NCBI RefSeq assembly: GCF_022827545.1
Contig: NZ_CP094669.1
Location: 641,001-705,000, forward strand
Length of the DNA stretch: 64,000 nucleotides
Direction: 5' to 3'
Origin: Hymenobacter tibetensis
GTDB lineage: Bacteria; Bacteroidota; Bacteroidia; Cytophagales; Hymenobacteraceae
In this document: positions 24,987 to 34,516 of the stretch, piece after piece
Layout: each line of letters starts with the position of its first letter
How positions within the stretch are numbered: position 1 is the first letter of the stretch
Made by a program: the position numbers and the translations under genes
The notes under the pieces: generated by a model
Databases searched by the model: none
What the model was told of the DNA's origin: nothing
What the model saw: only the letters and a program-made list of their open reading frames with translations

Positions 24987-27900
24987 ATGAAGCAAGCTAT
25001 TCTCCAATGGCTTTGCTTGGTGCTGTTAGGGGTGAGTGCCCCGGTCCTGGCCCAGCAAAATAAGCCCCAACCAACTAAAGCGCAGCCCGCCAATCCGGCT
25101 GCGGCTGCGGCTACGGCTGCACCCAAATTCTCGGGCAAACTTGCCTCTGACCCTGCTCAGTTCATGCAGGACGTACAATTGATGATGGCCACCACCAAAA
25201 ATGCGGCCGCCATCAGTTCCGGTGTTCGGCTGCAACAGCTGTGGGCTAGCAACAAGCTGACGGCAACACAGCAAGGCAAAGTCGTGGCTTTGTCGCAGCA
25301 GATGCTGGCGCTGGGTTTCAGGCCGCGGCCTCACTTCGAGTCGATGTTCTCGGGGCTGGTGGCTGGTGCTACAGTGCAAAATATGTCGGATCAGCAGATG
25401 GACGGTTTGCTGGATGTGCTGAGCAAAACGGTGCGCAATATTCCTGGTCCGGAAGCCGCTAAGTTCATAACGGTTACCACGCAGTTCCTAGAAAACAAGG
25501 TGCTCTACAGCTCCCGCTACAACAAGCTGCGGGTATCGGGTGGTACCTTCTCGTTTGCTTACAACGAGCAGGATATGCCGAGCTTGGCTCCCGCTGCCGC
25601 GCCGGTAGTGGCGCCCACCCCCGAGCCGGTTGCTGCTCCTGCAGCAACCAAGCCCGGCGCTAAGCCAGCAGCTAAACCCAAAGCCGCGGCTAAGAAGAAG
25701 AGCAGCGACGGCTGGGACACCGCCGACCTTTGGAGCGGCGGCAGCGGCTGGGGCGACAGCAACGATGGTTGGAGCACACCGGTCAAGAAAGCGCCTGCCA
25801 AAGCTGCTCCCGCCAACGGTGCTGCTCAACCAGAACCAGAGCCTGCGGCCGTCTACACACCGGCTCCTTACTACGATAGCTATATGGCGCCCCCAACGCG
25901 TGGGCCCGTACTTGTGCTCAAGGACGCTGACTTAACTATTTCGGCCAATTCCGATTCCGTCACTATTCGGAAAACTAGCGGCGCCGTAGTGCCTCTTACC
26001 AACAAGTTTGTGGGATACGGAGGGCAGTACGTGTGGCAAGTGAATGCCTCACCTGCCACTGCCGACCTGAATAGCTATGATTTCGACCTCAACAAGGCGG
26101 AGTTTACGGCTGAGCCTGTAATGCTTACCTATCCGGCTGTGCTGGAAGCTCCCATCAAAGGGGCGTTGGCGTATAAAAGCATAAAGAAGAAGCCAGGCTC
26201 TACAGATTCAGGCTATCCGCGCTTTATCTCGCTCACTAATGATGCGCGCATAAAAAACATCGGCGACAATATTCGCTACTACGGAGGCTTTTCGTTGGCA
26301 GGCTCCAAGATGTTGTCTGCTTCGCTCGACGGATCGTTGTCGCGCATTTACGTGGACATGGATGGGAAACCTAAGTTTCGCGCTTCCAGCCGCGCCTACG
26401 TACTCGGCGATTCGCTGATTACTGCCGAGCGAGCCGCTATTACCATCTTCGAAGACAAGGTGGATTCGCTCACGCATCCTGGCGTAAGACTGAAGTTTTC
26501 CAAGAAGCGCCAAATCCTGCAGCTAGCTCGTGAAAACGGCCTCTATAAAACTACGCCTTACTTCGACTCTTATCACCAAATGGAAATCACGTCGGAACTG
26601 CTGACGTGGCCCATCAGCACCCCTACCATCGACTTTGCTATTCTCACGGCCAAGAACCAGGTAACCGCAGGCTTTGAAAGCAAAGAGTTTTACACCAATA
26701 CCCGCTACCAGCAGATCAAAGCCATCAACAAGCTGCATCCCTTGCAGATGATAGTGGGCTACAGCCTCGAGAACAACAACGCGCGCCGCTTCACGGTGCA
26801 GGAGGTAGCTACGTTCCGCAAGTTGCAGCCGGCCAACGTGCGGTCGGCCGTTGCGGGCTTGGCCCGCGACGGGTACGTGGACTGGAACCCCCAAACCCAG
26901 CAAATTACGCTACGGCCCAAGGCGCTGCACTACGTGAACTCGTCTAGAGGCAAGAAAGACTACGACCACATTGCCATCAAGAGCCTTTCGCCAGCCGGTA
27001 AAAACGCCACGCTCAACCTGGCTACCAACGACCTGCTGGTGCGAGGCGTAGACCGATTCAACTTCTCCGACGATTCGGTGACGGTGTTTGTGAAGCCTGA
27101 CTCCAGCGTCATTCACATTCAGAAGAACCGGACCATTCTGTTCAACGGTACGGTAGTGGCCTCTGCCTTCGTATTCAAAGGCAAAGAGTTCAAGTTCGAC
27201 TATGATGGGTTCTTTATTGACTTGGCGAAGATTGACTCCATCATTGTAAAAGGCAAAGGCTCGAAAGGGTCGGTGATGAAGGCCAAGGCCACGGACTTTA
27301 CCCTTACCAACAAGAAGAAGGAATCGTCCGGTAAGCTTTACATCAACCACCCCAACAACAAGTCGGGGCGCAAGAAGCTGGGCGCCTATCCTTCATTCGA
27401 CGCCAGTACCGGTGCGTACGTGTACTTCGACAAGCCTGAGGTGCTAGGCGGTGCCTACGATACCACGGTTTACTTCGACATTCCGCCGTTCAAACTTGAC
27501 TCGCTCAACAACAAGAACCGGTCGGCAGTAGGCTTCAAAGGCACGTTCGTGTCGGGCGGTATCATGCCCGACTTCAAAACCAAGCTAGCCTTGCAGGAAG
27601 ACGGGTCGTTGGGCTTTGTCTATGACTTGCCCAAAGAAGGTGTGCCTGTATACGGTGGCAAAGCCCGGCTCTTCAATAGAGTGAAGATGAGCAACCAGGG
27701 TATCCAGGGTGTGGGAGACTTGAAATACCTGACCAGCACGTTGCAAAGCGACCAGTTCGTCTTTTATAGAGACTCGGTCGTGACGGTGGGGAAATCGGGG
27801 GTGGTTCAGCCAGGGCCGCTCAACGGGGTTGAGTTTGCGAAAGTGAACTTGCCGGTTGGCTACCAGATGAAATGGGCCGTAAAGTCGGATTCCATGTACC

Positions 27901-30413
27901 TGAGCAGCCAGCCGAACGGACAGCCACTAAAATTCTACGGCGACCAATACGGCTTCAAAGGTACCGCCACGCTCACGCCCGGTGGCCTCTACGGCGACGG
28001 CCGGATGGAAGGACCACAGTCATTTATCCGGTCCACCCAAATGGCGTTCAAGCCAACCAGTTATTCCGGTAAGAAATCGACGTTGAGCATTAAGTCGGCG
28101 GAAGTAAACAAGCCTGCCCTGACGGCCAACAACGTGGAATTCGCCTTCGACGTGAAAGGGGCAAATGCTTCGTTCTCGCGTGAGGAAGGAGACAACAAAT
28201 CCAGTATCGACCTGCCGTATTCCGACTACCGCACCACGCTGTCGGGGGGTAAGTGGGATTTCAAGAAAAAGACCGTACAGCTGAAAGTGGCACCCGGTGC
28301 CGACTCCACCCGGTCGTATTTCTATTCCACCAAGCCCGAGCAGAACGGCTTGCGGTTCCGGGCTGCCACCGGGACATACGATTTGGCCCGCTACCGCTTA
28401 GTAGCAGGTGGAGTTCCGCACATTGCCGCGGCTGATGCATGGATTGAGCCTGACTCCAACAAGGTGTACGTGCTGGCCAACGCGCAAATGCGCGGTTTCA
28501 AGAACGCCAACATCGTGATGGACACGCTGGCCAAATTCCACAGTCTCTACAAGGGCGATGTGCAGGTGGTGTCGCGCAATGCCTTCACGGGTAATGCCCT
28601 CTACAGCTACAAAAACGCCGCTGCCGACTCGTTTGCCATCAAGTTTGCCAACTTCCAAGTGGATTCCACGGGCACGGGGCAGGTGGCTGGAAAGGCAGCG
28701 AAAGGTGGCAAAAGCTTGCTAAAGAAACGCCCGGCCGATGCGCCACTATCACCAGCAACGGTAGCAGTAGCTAGCATTCAAGCCACCGAGAAGTTCCACT
28801 TGGCTCCGCGGATTGCGTACCGGGGTGGTATCAATATGAGTTCCAAGCGGCGAGGCTTCACTTTTGATGGACAGGCTCGGCTGGAGTTCAGCGAGAAGCC
28901 TAGCTCAGCAGAGTGGTTTGCGGTGCAGGATAGTATCGACCCGAAAGCGGTGCGTATCAAACTGCTAGAGCCCAAAACCGAGGAAGGTCTGCCGATGATG
29001 ACCGGCCTGTTTGTCTCGGATGCGACCAGCAAGGTGTATCCGCTGTTTGTGGCTGGCAAACCCACTGCCACGGATATGAACCTGTTCACAACCAACGGCT
29101 ACCTCACCTTTGACAGCAAGAAGCGCCTGTTCACCATCGCCAACCACGACCTAGCAGACCCCAACATCTACGAGGGTTCGGTGCTGACCTTCAATGATTC
29201 GACGGCGGCTATGAAGTTCCGTGGCAAGTTCAACTTCATCAACTCTACCAAGGACTATGGTATCACCGCTTCGGGTGTCGGCACGGCCAAGCCTGATAGC
29301 AACATTTACGCGCTGGACGCCTTCATGGCGTTTGACATCAACTTGCCGGAGAAGGCCATAGAGGCCATGGCTACCGACATGACTACCAACACCAAGGGGG
29401 CACCCGAGGCGTTGAATGGCTCGCAAGAGGAACTCTACAAACTCGGTGAGTTTATGGGTAGCAAAGGCGTGCAGACCTATGCCGAGCGGCGGGGTAAGTA
29501 TGAGCCGTTGCAGAAACTCTCGCCCAAGTTCCTGCATACCGTTGTGCTGAACAAGGTGGATCTGCGTTGGAACAACAAGCTGAACGCGTGGTATTCGGTG
29601 GGTAAGATTGGCTTGGTGAGCATCGGCAAGAAGGATATCAATGCCCTGATTGATGGGCACATCGAGATTCGCAAGGAGGCTGGTGCCGACTTGGTAGAGC
29701 TGTATCTGGAAGCGGAGCCGCAAACGTGGTACTACCTCAAGTACTCTGGGTCGGCGTTGCTGGCAAAGGCGCAGCACGGCTCCTTCGACGAAATTGTGGG
29801 TTACAAAGCCAAGGGTGACTACAACACGGCCACGCAATACGGCTTCTACCTCGGCGACGACCAGGAGGTGCAGCAGTTCCTGACCCACTTCCGCAAAGAC
29901 TACTTGAAGGCTGACCCCAAAAAGAAAATCGTGGTTTCTTCGGCCGTGCCGGGTGACAACAACTTCGAGGTAGATGCCGACGCCAACAAGAAGAAAAAGA
30001 AGAAAGGCAACGAGCCAGCTTTCGATGCGGACGGGATGCCAATCGACGACGCTCCTGTTGACGCCAAGAAAAAGAAGAGCAAGAAAGAGCTGGCCGCCGA
30101 TGCTGCTGATGCTGACGCATTCGGTGGAGATGCTGCGGCTCCAGCTCCGGCCGACACCAAGAAGAAGAAAAAGGAAGAGGCTGCTCCAGTTGCGGAGCCT
30201 GCTGAAGACACCAGCAAAAAGAAGAAGGCTGAGCCAGCCGCCGCCGATCCTATTCCTGCCGACGAGCCCCCTGTTGACGCCAAGCAAGCCAAAAAGGAAG
30301 AAGAGCGCCAAGCTAAGGAAGCCGAAAAGCTAAAGAAGGAGGAAGGGAAAAAGGCCAAGGAAAACGAGAAGAAAAAGAAAGCCAAAGAGGATGACCCCTT
30401 CGGTGATTCTTAA
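24987..30413 (+). CDS. Giant secreted protein of unknown function with Lys-rich C-terminus
   Basis: An 1808-residue protein beginning with a signal peptide (about residues 1-22, cleaved after VLA). I recognise no named domain. In order: an Ala/Pro/Gln-rich linker; a helical region (about 45-190); a Pro/Ala/Lys linker with a Trp/Gly-rich patch (DLWSGGSGWGDSNDGW, about 245-262); then about 1350 residues of beta-rich sequence with recurring strands such as RFNFSDDSVTVFVKPDSSV and AKIDSIIVKGKG. A segment at about 601-655 (FTVQEVATFRKLQPANVRSA, then GYVDW) reads like a winged-helix DNA-binding fold. Residues from about 1666 on alternate poly-Lys blocks with Asp/Ala/Pro-rich spacers. A terminator follows directly. 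No interruption is seen. An envelope or surface role is inferred from the signal peptide only. Confidence 0.88.
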   Translation: MKQAILQWLCLVLLGVSAPVLAQQNKPQPTKAQPANPAAAAATAAPKFSGKLASDPAQFMQDVQLMMATTKNAAAISSGVRLQQLWASNKLTATQQGKVVALSQQMLALGFRPRPHFESMFSGLVAGATVQNMSDQQMDGLLDVLSKTVRNIPGPEAAKFITVTTQFLENKVLYSSRYNKLRVSGGTFSFAYNEQDMPSLAPAAAPVVAPTPEPVAAPAATKPGAKPAAKPKAAAKKKSSDGWDTADLWSGGSGWGDSNDGWSTPVKKAPAKAAPANGAAQPEPEPAAVYTPAPYYDSYMAPPTRGPVLVLKDADLTISANSDSVTIRKTSGAVVPLTNKFVGYGGQYVWQVNASPATADLNSYDFDLNKAEFTAEPVMLTYPAVLEAPIKGALAYKSIKKKPGSTDSGYPRFISLTNDARIKNIGDNIRYYGGFSLAGSKMLSASLDGSLSRIYVDMDGKPKFRASSRAYVLGDSLITAERAAITIFEDKVDSLTHPGVRLKFSKKRQILQLARENGLYKTTPYFDSYHQMEITSELLTWPISTPTIDFAILTAKNQVTAGFESKEFYTNTRYQQIKAINKLHPLQMIVGYSLENNNARRFTVQEVATFRKLQPANVRSAVAGLARDGYVDWNPQTQQITLRPKALHYVNSSRGKKDYDHIAIKSLSPAGKNATLNLATNDLLVRGVDRFNFSDDSVTVFVKPDSSVIHIQKNRTILFNGTVVASAFVFKGKEFKFDYDGFFIDLAKIDSIIVKGKGSKGSVMKAKATDFTLTNKKKESSGKLYINHPNNKSGRKKLGAYPSFDASTGAYVYFDKPEVLGGAYDTTVYFDIPPFKLDSLNNKNRSAVGFKGTFVSGGIMPDFKTKLALQEDGSLGFVYDLPKEGVPVYGGKARLFNRVKMSNQGIQGVGDLKYLTSTLQSDQFVFYRDSVVTVGKSGVVQPGPLNGVEFAKVNLPVGYQMKWAVKSDSMYLSSQPNGQPLKFYGDQYGFKGTATLTPGGLYGDGRMEGPQSFIRSTQMAFKPTSYSGKKSTLSIKSAEVNKPALTANNVEFAFDVKGANASFSREEGDNKSSIDLPYSDYRTTLSGGKWDFKKKTVQLKVAPGADSTRSYFYSTKPEQNGLRFRAATGTYDLARYRLVAGGVPHIAAADAWIEPDSNKVYVLANAQMRGFKNANIVMDTLAKFHSLYKGDVQVVSRNAFTGNALYSYKNAAADSFAIKFANFQVDSTGTGQVAGKAAKGGKSLLKKRPADAPLSPATVAVASIQATEKFHLAPRIAYRGGINMSSKRRGFTFDGQARLEFSEKPSSAEWFAVQDSIDPKAVRIKLLEPKTEEGLPMMTGLFVSDATSKVYPLFVAGKPTATDMNLFTTNGYLTFDSKKRLFTIANHDLADPNIYEGSVLTFNDSTAAMKFRGKFNFINSTKDYGITASGVGTAKPDSNIYALDAFMAFDINLPEKAIEAMATDMTTNTKGAPEALNGSQEELYKLGEFMGSKGVQTYAERRGKYEPLQKLSPKFLHTVVLNKVDLRWNNKLNAWYSVGKIGLVSIGKKDINALIDGHIEIRKEAGADLVELYLEAEPQTWYYLKYSGSALLAKAQHGSFDEIVGYKAKGDYNTATQYGFYLGDDQEVQQFLTHFRKDYLKADPKKKIVVSSAVPGDNNFEVDADANKKKKKKGNEPAFDADGMPIDDAPVDAKKKKSKKELAADAADADAFGGDAAAPAPADTKKKKKEEAAPVAEPAEDTSKKKKAEPAAADPIPADEPPVDAKQAKKEEERQAKEAEKLKKEEGKKAKENEKKKKAKEDDPFGDS

Positions 30414-30420
30414 AATTGAC

Positions 30421-30447
30421 AACGCCCCGGTCACTGATCGGGGCGTT
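30421..30447 (+). terminator. Intrinsic terminator of the giant gene
   Basis: Perfect 9-bp GC-rich stem (30421-30429 with 30439-30447), a 9-nt loop and following T's, eight bases after the stop codon. Confidence 0.85.
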
Positions 30448-30501
30448 TCTTTTATAAGGAAAGCTACGTAGCAACAGAAGTCAGCATATTACTCGTACTT
30501 C

Positions 30502-30509
30502 TATCTTTG
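30502..30509 (+). promoter_or_regulatory. Putative -7 box of plsY
   Basis: TATCTTTG matches TANNTTTG exactly, 28 bp before the plsY ATG. A clear upstream TTTG at the expected distance is not visible. Confidence 0.4.
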
Positions 30510-30537
30510 GCGTATTGCCCTCCCATCTCTGCCCCGA

Positions 30538-31179
30538 ATGAACCTACCTCTCGTCCTTGGCCTACTTGTGGCCGCCTACTTACTCGGCTCCATTCCTACC
30601 GCCCTGTGGGTAGGCCAGCGTTTCTTCGGCCTCGATATTCGGGAGCATGGCTCAGGCAACGCCGGGGCCACCAACACGTTCCGGGTGCTAGGGAAAAAGC
30701 CGGGTTCCTTTGTGATGGCAATAGATGTGCTCAAGGGCTGGGCCGCCACGTCTCTTGCACAGGTGATGCTAAACCAAGGGGCTATTCAAGCCGAGCAACT
30801 GCTGTATTTCCAGTTAGCGTGCGGCATCCTGGCTATCGTGGGGCACATTTACCCGATATTCGCAGGGTTCAGGGGCGGCAAAGGAGTGGCTACGGTGCTG
30901 GGCATGATGCTAGCCATTGCCCCAGCCACGGTCGGCGTCTGCATCCTGGTGTTTCTGGCGGTGCTGGCCGTTTCGCAGTACGTTTCTCTCTCTTCTATGA
31001 CGGCCGGTGTCACCTTCGCGTTGCTACAGCTGCTGCCTGCCTTTCGCCCGCAAAACTCGTTGTTGCTGTGGTTCGGTTTCATTTTGGCCGCTTTGCTCAT
31101 CTATACTCACCGCGCCAATATCGGGCGGCTGCGGGCCGGCACTGAAAGCCGCGTGCCGCTGCCTTGGAAACGGAAGTAG
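30538..31179 (+). CDS. plsY: Acyl-phosphate:glycerol-3-phosphate acyltransferase
   Basis: Integral membrane enzyme of 213 residues that transfers an acyl chain from acyl-phosphate to glycerol-3-phosphate, the first step of phospholipid synthesis. Family motifs are in order: YLLGSIPTALWVGQRFFGLDIR, the glycine-rich HGSGNAGATNTFRVLG (with the usual Arg before it in the preceding loop), GHIYPIFAGFRGGKGVAT, and the C-terminal YTHRANIGRLRAGTE. About seven hydrophobic helices are apparent. The ATG at 30538 gives the standard N-terminus. It precedes an M20 peptidase on the same strand with a 166-bp gap, so separate transcription is likely. Confidence 0.97.
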   Translation: MNLPLVLGLLVAAYLLGSIPTALWVGQRFFGLDIREHGSGNAGATNTFRVLGKKPGSFVMAIDVLKGWAATSLAQVMLNQGAIQAEQLLYFQLACGILAIVGHIYPIFAGFRGGKGVATVLGMMLAIAPATVGVCILVFLAVLAVSQYVSLSSMTAGVTFALLQLLPAFRPQNSLLLWFGFILAALLIYTHRANIGRLRAGTESRVPLPWKRK

Positions 31180-31345
31180 AAGCACAGATGAGCTAGCTAA
31201 GAGCAGACTGCTGTTTTATAATCTGCTGACGGCTTGTTTCGAATAAGACTACAGTAATGCTTGGAGAACAGTAAGGCTGAAAAGCAGTGTTTATGGAAGC
31301 CATACTACCTTTACTCTCGCATTCCCAACTAACCCCATTGCCCGC

Positions 31346-32713
31346 ATGGCTTCTTACCTCGCAAGCAACCAAGAGCGTTTCCTCACCGAACTAATCGACT
31401 GGCTTTGTATTCCCTCTGTTTCCGCCGACCCGAAGTTTCAGGCCGATGTGCGGAAAGCCGCCGACTACCTGGCCGACCGCCTGCGGGAAGTAGGCTTGGA
31501 AAACGTGGAACTGTGCGAAACTGCCGGCAACCCCATCGTCTACGCCGACAAAATCATTGACCCCAGCCTGCCTACGGTGCTCGTATACGGCCACTACGAC
31601 GTGCAGCCCGCCGACCCGTATGAGCTGTGGGATTCGCCGCCGTTTGAGCCCGTTATCAAAGACGGCAACATCTACGCCCGGGGTGCCTGCGACGACAAAG
31701 GCCAGGTGTACATGCACGTCAAGGCCTTTGAGGTGATGATGCAGGAAGACGGTGGGGTGCCGTGCAACGTGAAGGTGATGTTTGAAGGCGAAGAGGAAAT
31801 CGGCTCCAACAACCTGGGCATCTTCGTGAAAGCCAACAAGGAGAAACTGGCCGCTGACGTTATACTGATTTCGGATACCGGCATCTTGGCCAACGATACG
31901 CCTAGCATCGAAGTGGGCTTGCGTGGCTTGAGCTACCATGAAGTGGAAGTGACTGGCCCGAACCGCGACCTACACTCCGGCCTCTATGGCGGTGCCGTGC
32001 CGAACCCCATCAACGTGCTATGCAAGATGATTGCTAGCCTGCACGACGAGAACAATCACATCACCATTCCCGCCTTCTACAACAACGTAGCGGAGCTCAG
32101 CGCCGAAGAACGGGCGGAAATGGCCAAAGCTCCGCACTCAGACGAGGAGTTCAAAAAGAGCATTGGCCTCTCCAACATCTACGGCGAAAAAGGCTACTCC
32201 ACAATGGAGCGCACCAGCATCCGGCCTACGCTCGACGTAAATGGTATTTGGGGCGGTTACACTGGCGAAGGCGCTAAAACCGTTATTGCCTCCAAGGCCT
32301 ACGCCAAGATTTCCATGCGCTTGGTACCCCACCAGACTTCCGACGAAATAACGGCCCTCTTCCAGCAGCATTTCGAAAGCATTGCGCCTAGTGGCGTGCA
32401 AGTGAAAGTAACGCCTCACCACGGTGGCGAGCCCGTTGTAACGCCAACCGACTCGGTGGCTTACAGAGCCGCCGCCGATGCCATGGAAACCACCTTCGGC
32501 AAGCGCCCTATTCCTACGCGCGGCGGCGGTTCTATCCCTATCGTGGCTATGTTCAAAACGGAACTCGGCTTGGACACCGTGCTGCTTGGTTTCGGCTTGG
32601 ATTCCGATGCTATCCACTCGCCCAACGAGCACTATGGCGTATTCAACTTCCTGAAAGGCATTGAAACCATTCCGCATTTCTACCGCAACTATGCGGCGGC
32701 CATGCAGAAGTAG
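31346..32713 (+). CDS. M20 family dipeptidase
   Basis: Zinc metallopeptidase of 455 residues, probably cytosolic. Metal-binding motifs are evident: VLVYGHYDVQPADPYELW (His and Asp after it), then IYARGACDDKGQVYMHVKAF with the bridging Asp, FEGEEEIGSNNL with the catalytic and metal Glu pair, and ISDTGILAND. The dimerisation (lid) domain follows, containing DLHSGLYGGAVPNPINVL. The C-terminal metal ligand lies in FGLDSDAIHSPNEHYGV. Family members hydrolyse dipeptides and related amide substrates; exact specificity is not predictable. TACCTTTA near 31305 resembles a -7 promoter box. A strong terminator follows at 32737-32782. Confidence 0.95.
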   Translation: MASYLASNQERFLTELIDWLCIPSVSADPKFQADVRKAADYLADRLREVGLENVELCETAGNPIVYADKIIDPSLPTVLVYGHYDVQPADPYELWDSPPFEPVIKDGNIYARGACDDKGQVYMHVKAFEVMMQEDGGVPCNVKVMFEGEEEIGSNNLGIFVKANKEKLAADVILISDTGILANDTPSIEVGLRGLSYHEVEVTGPNRDLHSGLYGGAVPNPINVLCKMIASLHDENNHITIPAFYNNVAELSAEERAEMAKAPHSDEEFKKSIGLSNIYGEKGYSTMERTSIRPTLDVNGIWGGYTGEGAKTVIASKAYAKISMRLVPHQTSDEITALFQQHFESIAPSGVQVKVTPHHGGEPVVTPTDSVAYRAAADAMETTFGKRPIPTRGGGSIPIVAMFKTELGLDTVLLGFGLDSDAIHSPNEHYGVFNFLKGIETIPHFYRNYAAAMQK

Positions 32714-32736
32714 TTCTGTGTGTAGTAATGCATCTA

Positions 32737-32782
32737 AAAAAGCAAAAGGGGTTCCGCCATAGTGGAACCCCTTTTGCTTTTT
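32737..32782. terminator. Strong bidirectional terminator
   Basis: Perfect 19-bp arms (32737-32755 and 32764-32782), an 8-nt loop, A-run before and T-run after. It ends the M20 gene. The convergent barrel gene ends about 160 bp further on. Confidence 0.9.
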
Positions 32783-32943
32783 GCAGTGGTCTAGGAGCTA
32801 GCGTGAGTGGTGCCAACTCGGTTTTGGCTGGCACCTGCTTCTCTTTTGCCTATGGCACATACACGTTTGGCAGGGCCCGTGTAGAACAAGAGCTTACTGC
32901 TTTTCTAGGCAAGCTCACCGTCGCCTAGGGTCGCGTGGCCAAA

Positions 32944-33540
32944 CTACTTCGGCTTGATGAGGGCACCCAAGTAAAACTGCATCGTGCTGTTTCGGATGCG
33001 CGTTTGAACAATGTCTCCGGAAAAGTTGATGTCACGATACAAGTAGATGAGGTCTGCATTGTAACGCCAGCCAACCTGAATGCCGGTTTCGTCTTGGTAG
33101 CCGAAGCCGAGGGCAAAGCCATAGAGTTGGCTCTTGAACGGCTGCTTACCCACGTTGTCCAACCCTTCCACATTCGACTTCGCAGAAAGCAACCAACTGT
33201 AGCGCGGACCTACTTCCACAAATAGGTCGTCCAAGGTGTACTGAGCCACCACTGGGATATCGAGGTAGGCGAGGTGGTGCATAATGCTTGGCCCGTATAT
33301 CAAAGAATTATCGCCTTTCAACGAGTATTGAGCCTCAGCTTGCACGCCCACGTGCTTTGTAAACTCAACCTGCACCATACCGCCCGCATGCCCGCCCAGC
33401 CGAATAGCACTGTCGTTTACGTCGGCTCCAACGCCATTTGAGACGTTGCCTCCCATCTTTGCGCCTATTTTCACCTGCTGCGCGACACCAACCGAACTAG
33501 TTGCGCACAACAATACAGCAAGCAATTGGCTTGTCTTCAT
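32944..33540 (-). CDS. Outer-membrane beta-barrel protein, PorT-like (paralogue 5 of 5)
   Basis: A 198-residue exported barrel. The start MKTSQLLAVLLCATSSV gives a signal peptide; six residues upstream are excluded. The mature protein begins QQVKIGAKMGGNVSN, the 'GxKxGxxxSN' start typical of the OMP_b-brl_2/PorT-like group. Strands alternate throughout, with YSLKGDNSLIYG, HHLAYLDIPVVAQY and FVEVGPRYSWLLSAK, the same order of blocks as in the four upstream paralogues. It is the shortest variant along with the next gene. It is the last of five tandem same-strand copies. Despite the family nickname, a role in type IX secretion cannot be claimed for it. Confidence 0.9.
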   Translation of the reverse strand: MKTSQLLAVLLCATSSVGVAQQVKIGAKMGGNVSNGVGADVNDSAIRLGGHAGGMVQVEFTKHVGVQAEAQYSLKGDNSLIYGPSIMHHLAYLDIPVVAQYTLDDLFVEVGPRYSWLLSAKSNVEGLDNVGKQPFKSQLYGFALGFGYQDETGIQVGWRYNADLIYLYRDINFSGDIVQTRIRNSTMQFYLGALIKPK

Positions 33541-33796
33541 CCTAGTTGAATAAATCACGGTAACAAGTTGCTGATTAGTGGAATCTCACTGGCCACCTAG
33601 GCCCTTCTTACACCAAGCCGCACCTGTTGGAGCCTAGCCAAGCGAATACCACCAACAGCAGCTGATAATAACAGATCAACTGGAAGAAACCGCATAGCCG
33701 CAGGGGACAAATAGTGCCAGTGAATATGCTCAATAACTAGTATTCAACTCAATTATTGTTGTGCACAGAGAAGCCCACGCAGTGGATGTGGCGTGC

Positions 33797-34387
33797 CTAG
33801 CGTCCGTTGAACGAATAGGTAAGGTAGAGCTGAAAAGCACTGTTACGAAGATTGTCTTGGTATGTGATGTTTCCTACTGTGTATGACTTATCTACTTTGG
33901 TAATGCCGCCATTGTAGCGTAGCCCAATGCCAATACCACTTTTGCGTTGATAACCTAAGCCAAACAAGTAGCCAAAATCAACAGTGTTATAAGCATCTTT
34001 AGAGTCGATACTAGTGTTAGTAGTTTTGTTCTGAGCAGCTAACAAGAACCCAACCTGCGGCCCAGCTTCAAAAAATAAACCATCAGCATTGACATGAAAT
34101 GCCAGAGGTACATCTAGATAGCTTAAGCGTTGGGTAAAGGCATTCTTAATCTTTGCTCCTTTCTGTGAGTAGATGAGTTCTGGCTGGAATGCGAACAGCT
34201 TGGTAAACCCAATATTGGCGAAAGCACCTCCATGAAAGCCAAAAACACTTTCGTAGTTATTTACCTCCTTGCCAGCGAAAGACGAGAGAGTACCACCAGC
34301 TTTCAACCCCAGGGATACATCACTTTGTGCCTGAGCCGCGCCTGCTAAACCAAGAAGCAAGGAGAAAGAGAAAAGTAGTTTCTTCAT
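33797..34387 (-). CDS. Outer-membrane beta-barrel protein, PorT-like (paralogue 4 of 5)
   Basis: A 196-residue exported barrel. The start MKKLLFSFSLLLGLAGAAQA is a perfect signal peptide, and the 32 residues upstream in the open frame are not part of it. The mature part starts QSDVSLGLKAGGTLSSFAG and contains LIYSQKGAKI, RLSYLDVPLAFHV, FFEAGPQVGFLLAAQ and GIGLRYNGGI, the shared blocks of this array. The coding sequence is visibly more AT-rich than most neighbours. It ends in the aromatic barrel strand YLTYSF followed by NGR. The upstream 129 bp include the hairpin that ends the previous paralogue, so it needs its own promoter. Confidence 0.9.
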   Translation of the reverse strand: MKKLLFSFSLLLGLAGAAQAQSDVSLGLKAGGTLSSFAGKEVNNYESVFGFHGGAFANIGFTKLFAFQPELIYSQKGAKIKNAFTQRLSYLDVPLAFHVNADGLFFEAGPQVGFLLAAQNKTTNTSIDSKDAYNTVDFGYLFGLGYQRKSGIGIGLRYNGGITKVDKSYTVGNITYQDNLRNSAFQLYLTYSFNGR

Positions 34388-34469
34388 AAATAGTAGTCGG
34401 TGAAAAGCCGTGCAATAAAGGCGCGAAGCTATAACGAAAACCCATGACGGTTCTGTATTGCCCACCAAA

Positions 34470-34498
34470 AAGCCTCTTCCCAATACGGAAAGAGGCTT
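34470..34498 (-). terminator. Terminator of barrel paralogue 3
   Basis: An 11-bp stem (34470-34480 with 34487-34498, one bulged A) with a T-run on the minus strand, just past the stop of the 233-residue paralogue. Confidence 0.8.
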
Positions 34499-34516
34499 CA
34501 GAAGTGCTCAGGATAG

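Noticed and set aside
29151..30311. Open frame of 386 codons on the minus strand opposite the giant gene
   Set aside because: It mirrors the lysine-rich, low-complexity 3' part of the giant gene (AAG-rich codons read as Leu/Phe runs on the other strand) and has no domain character.
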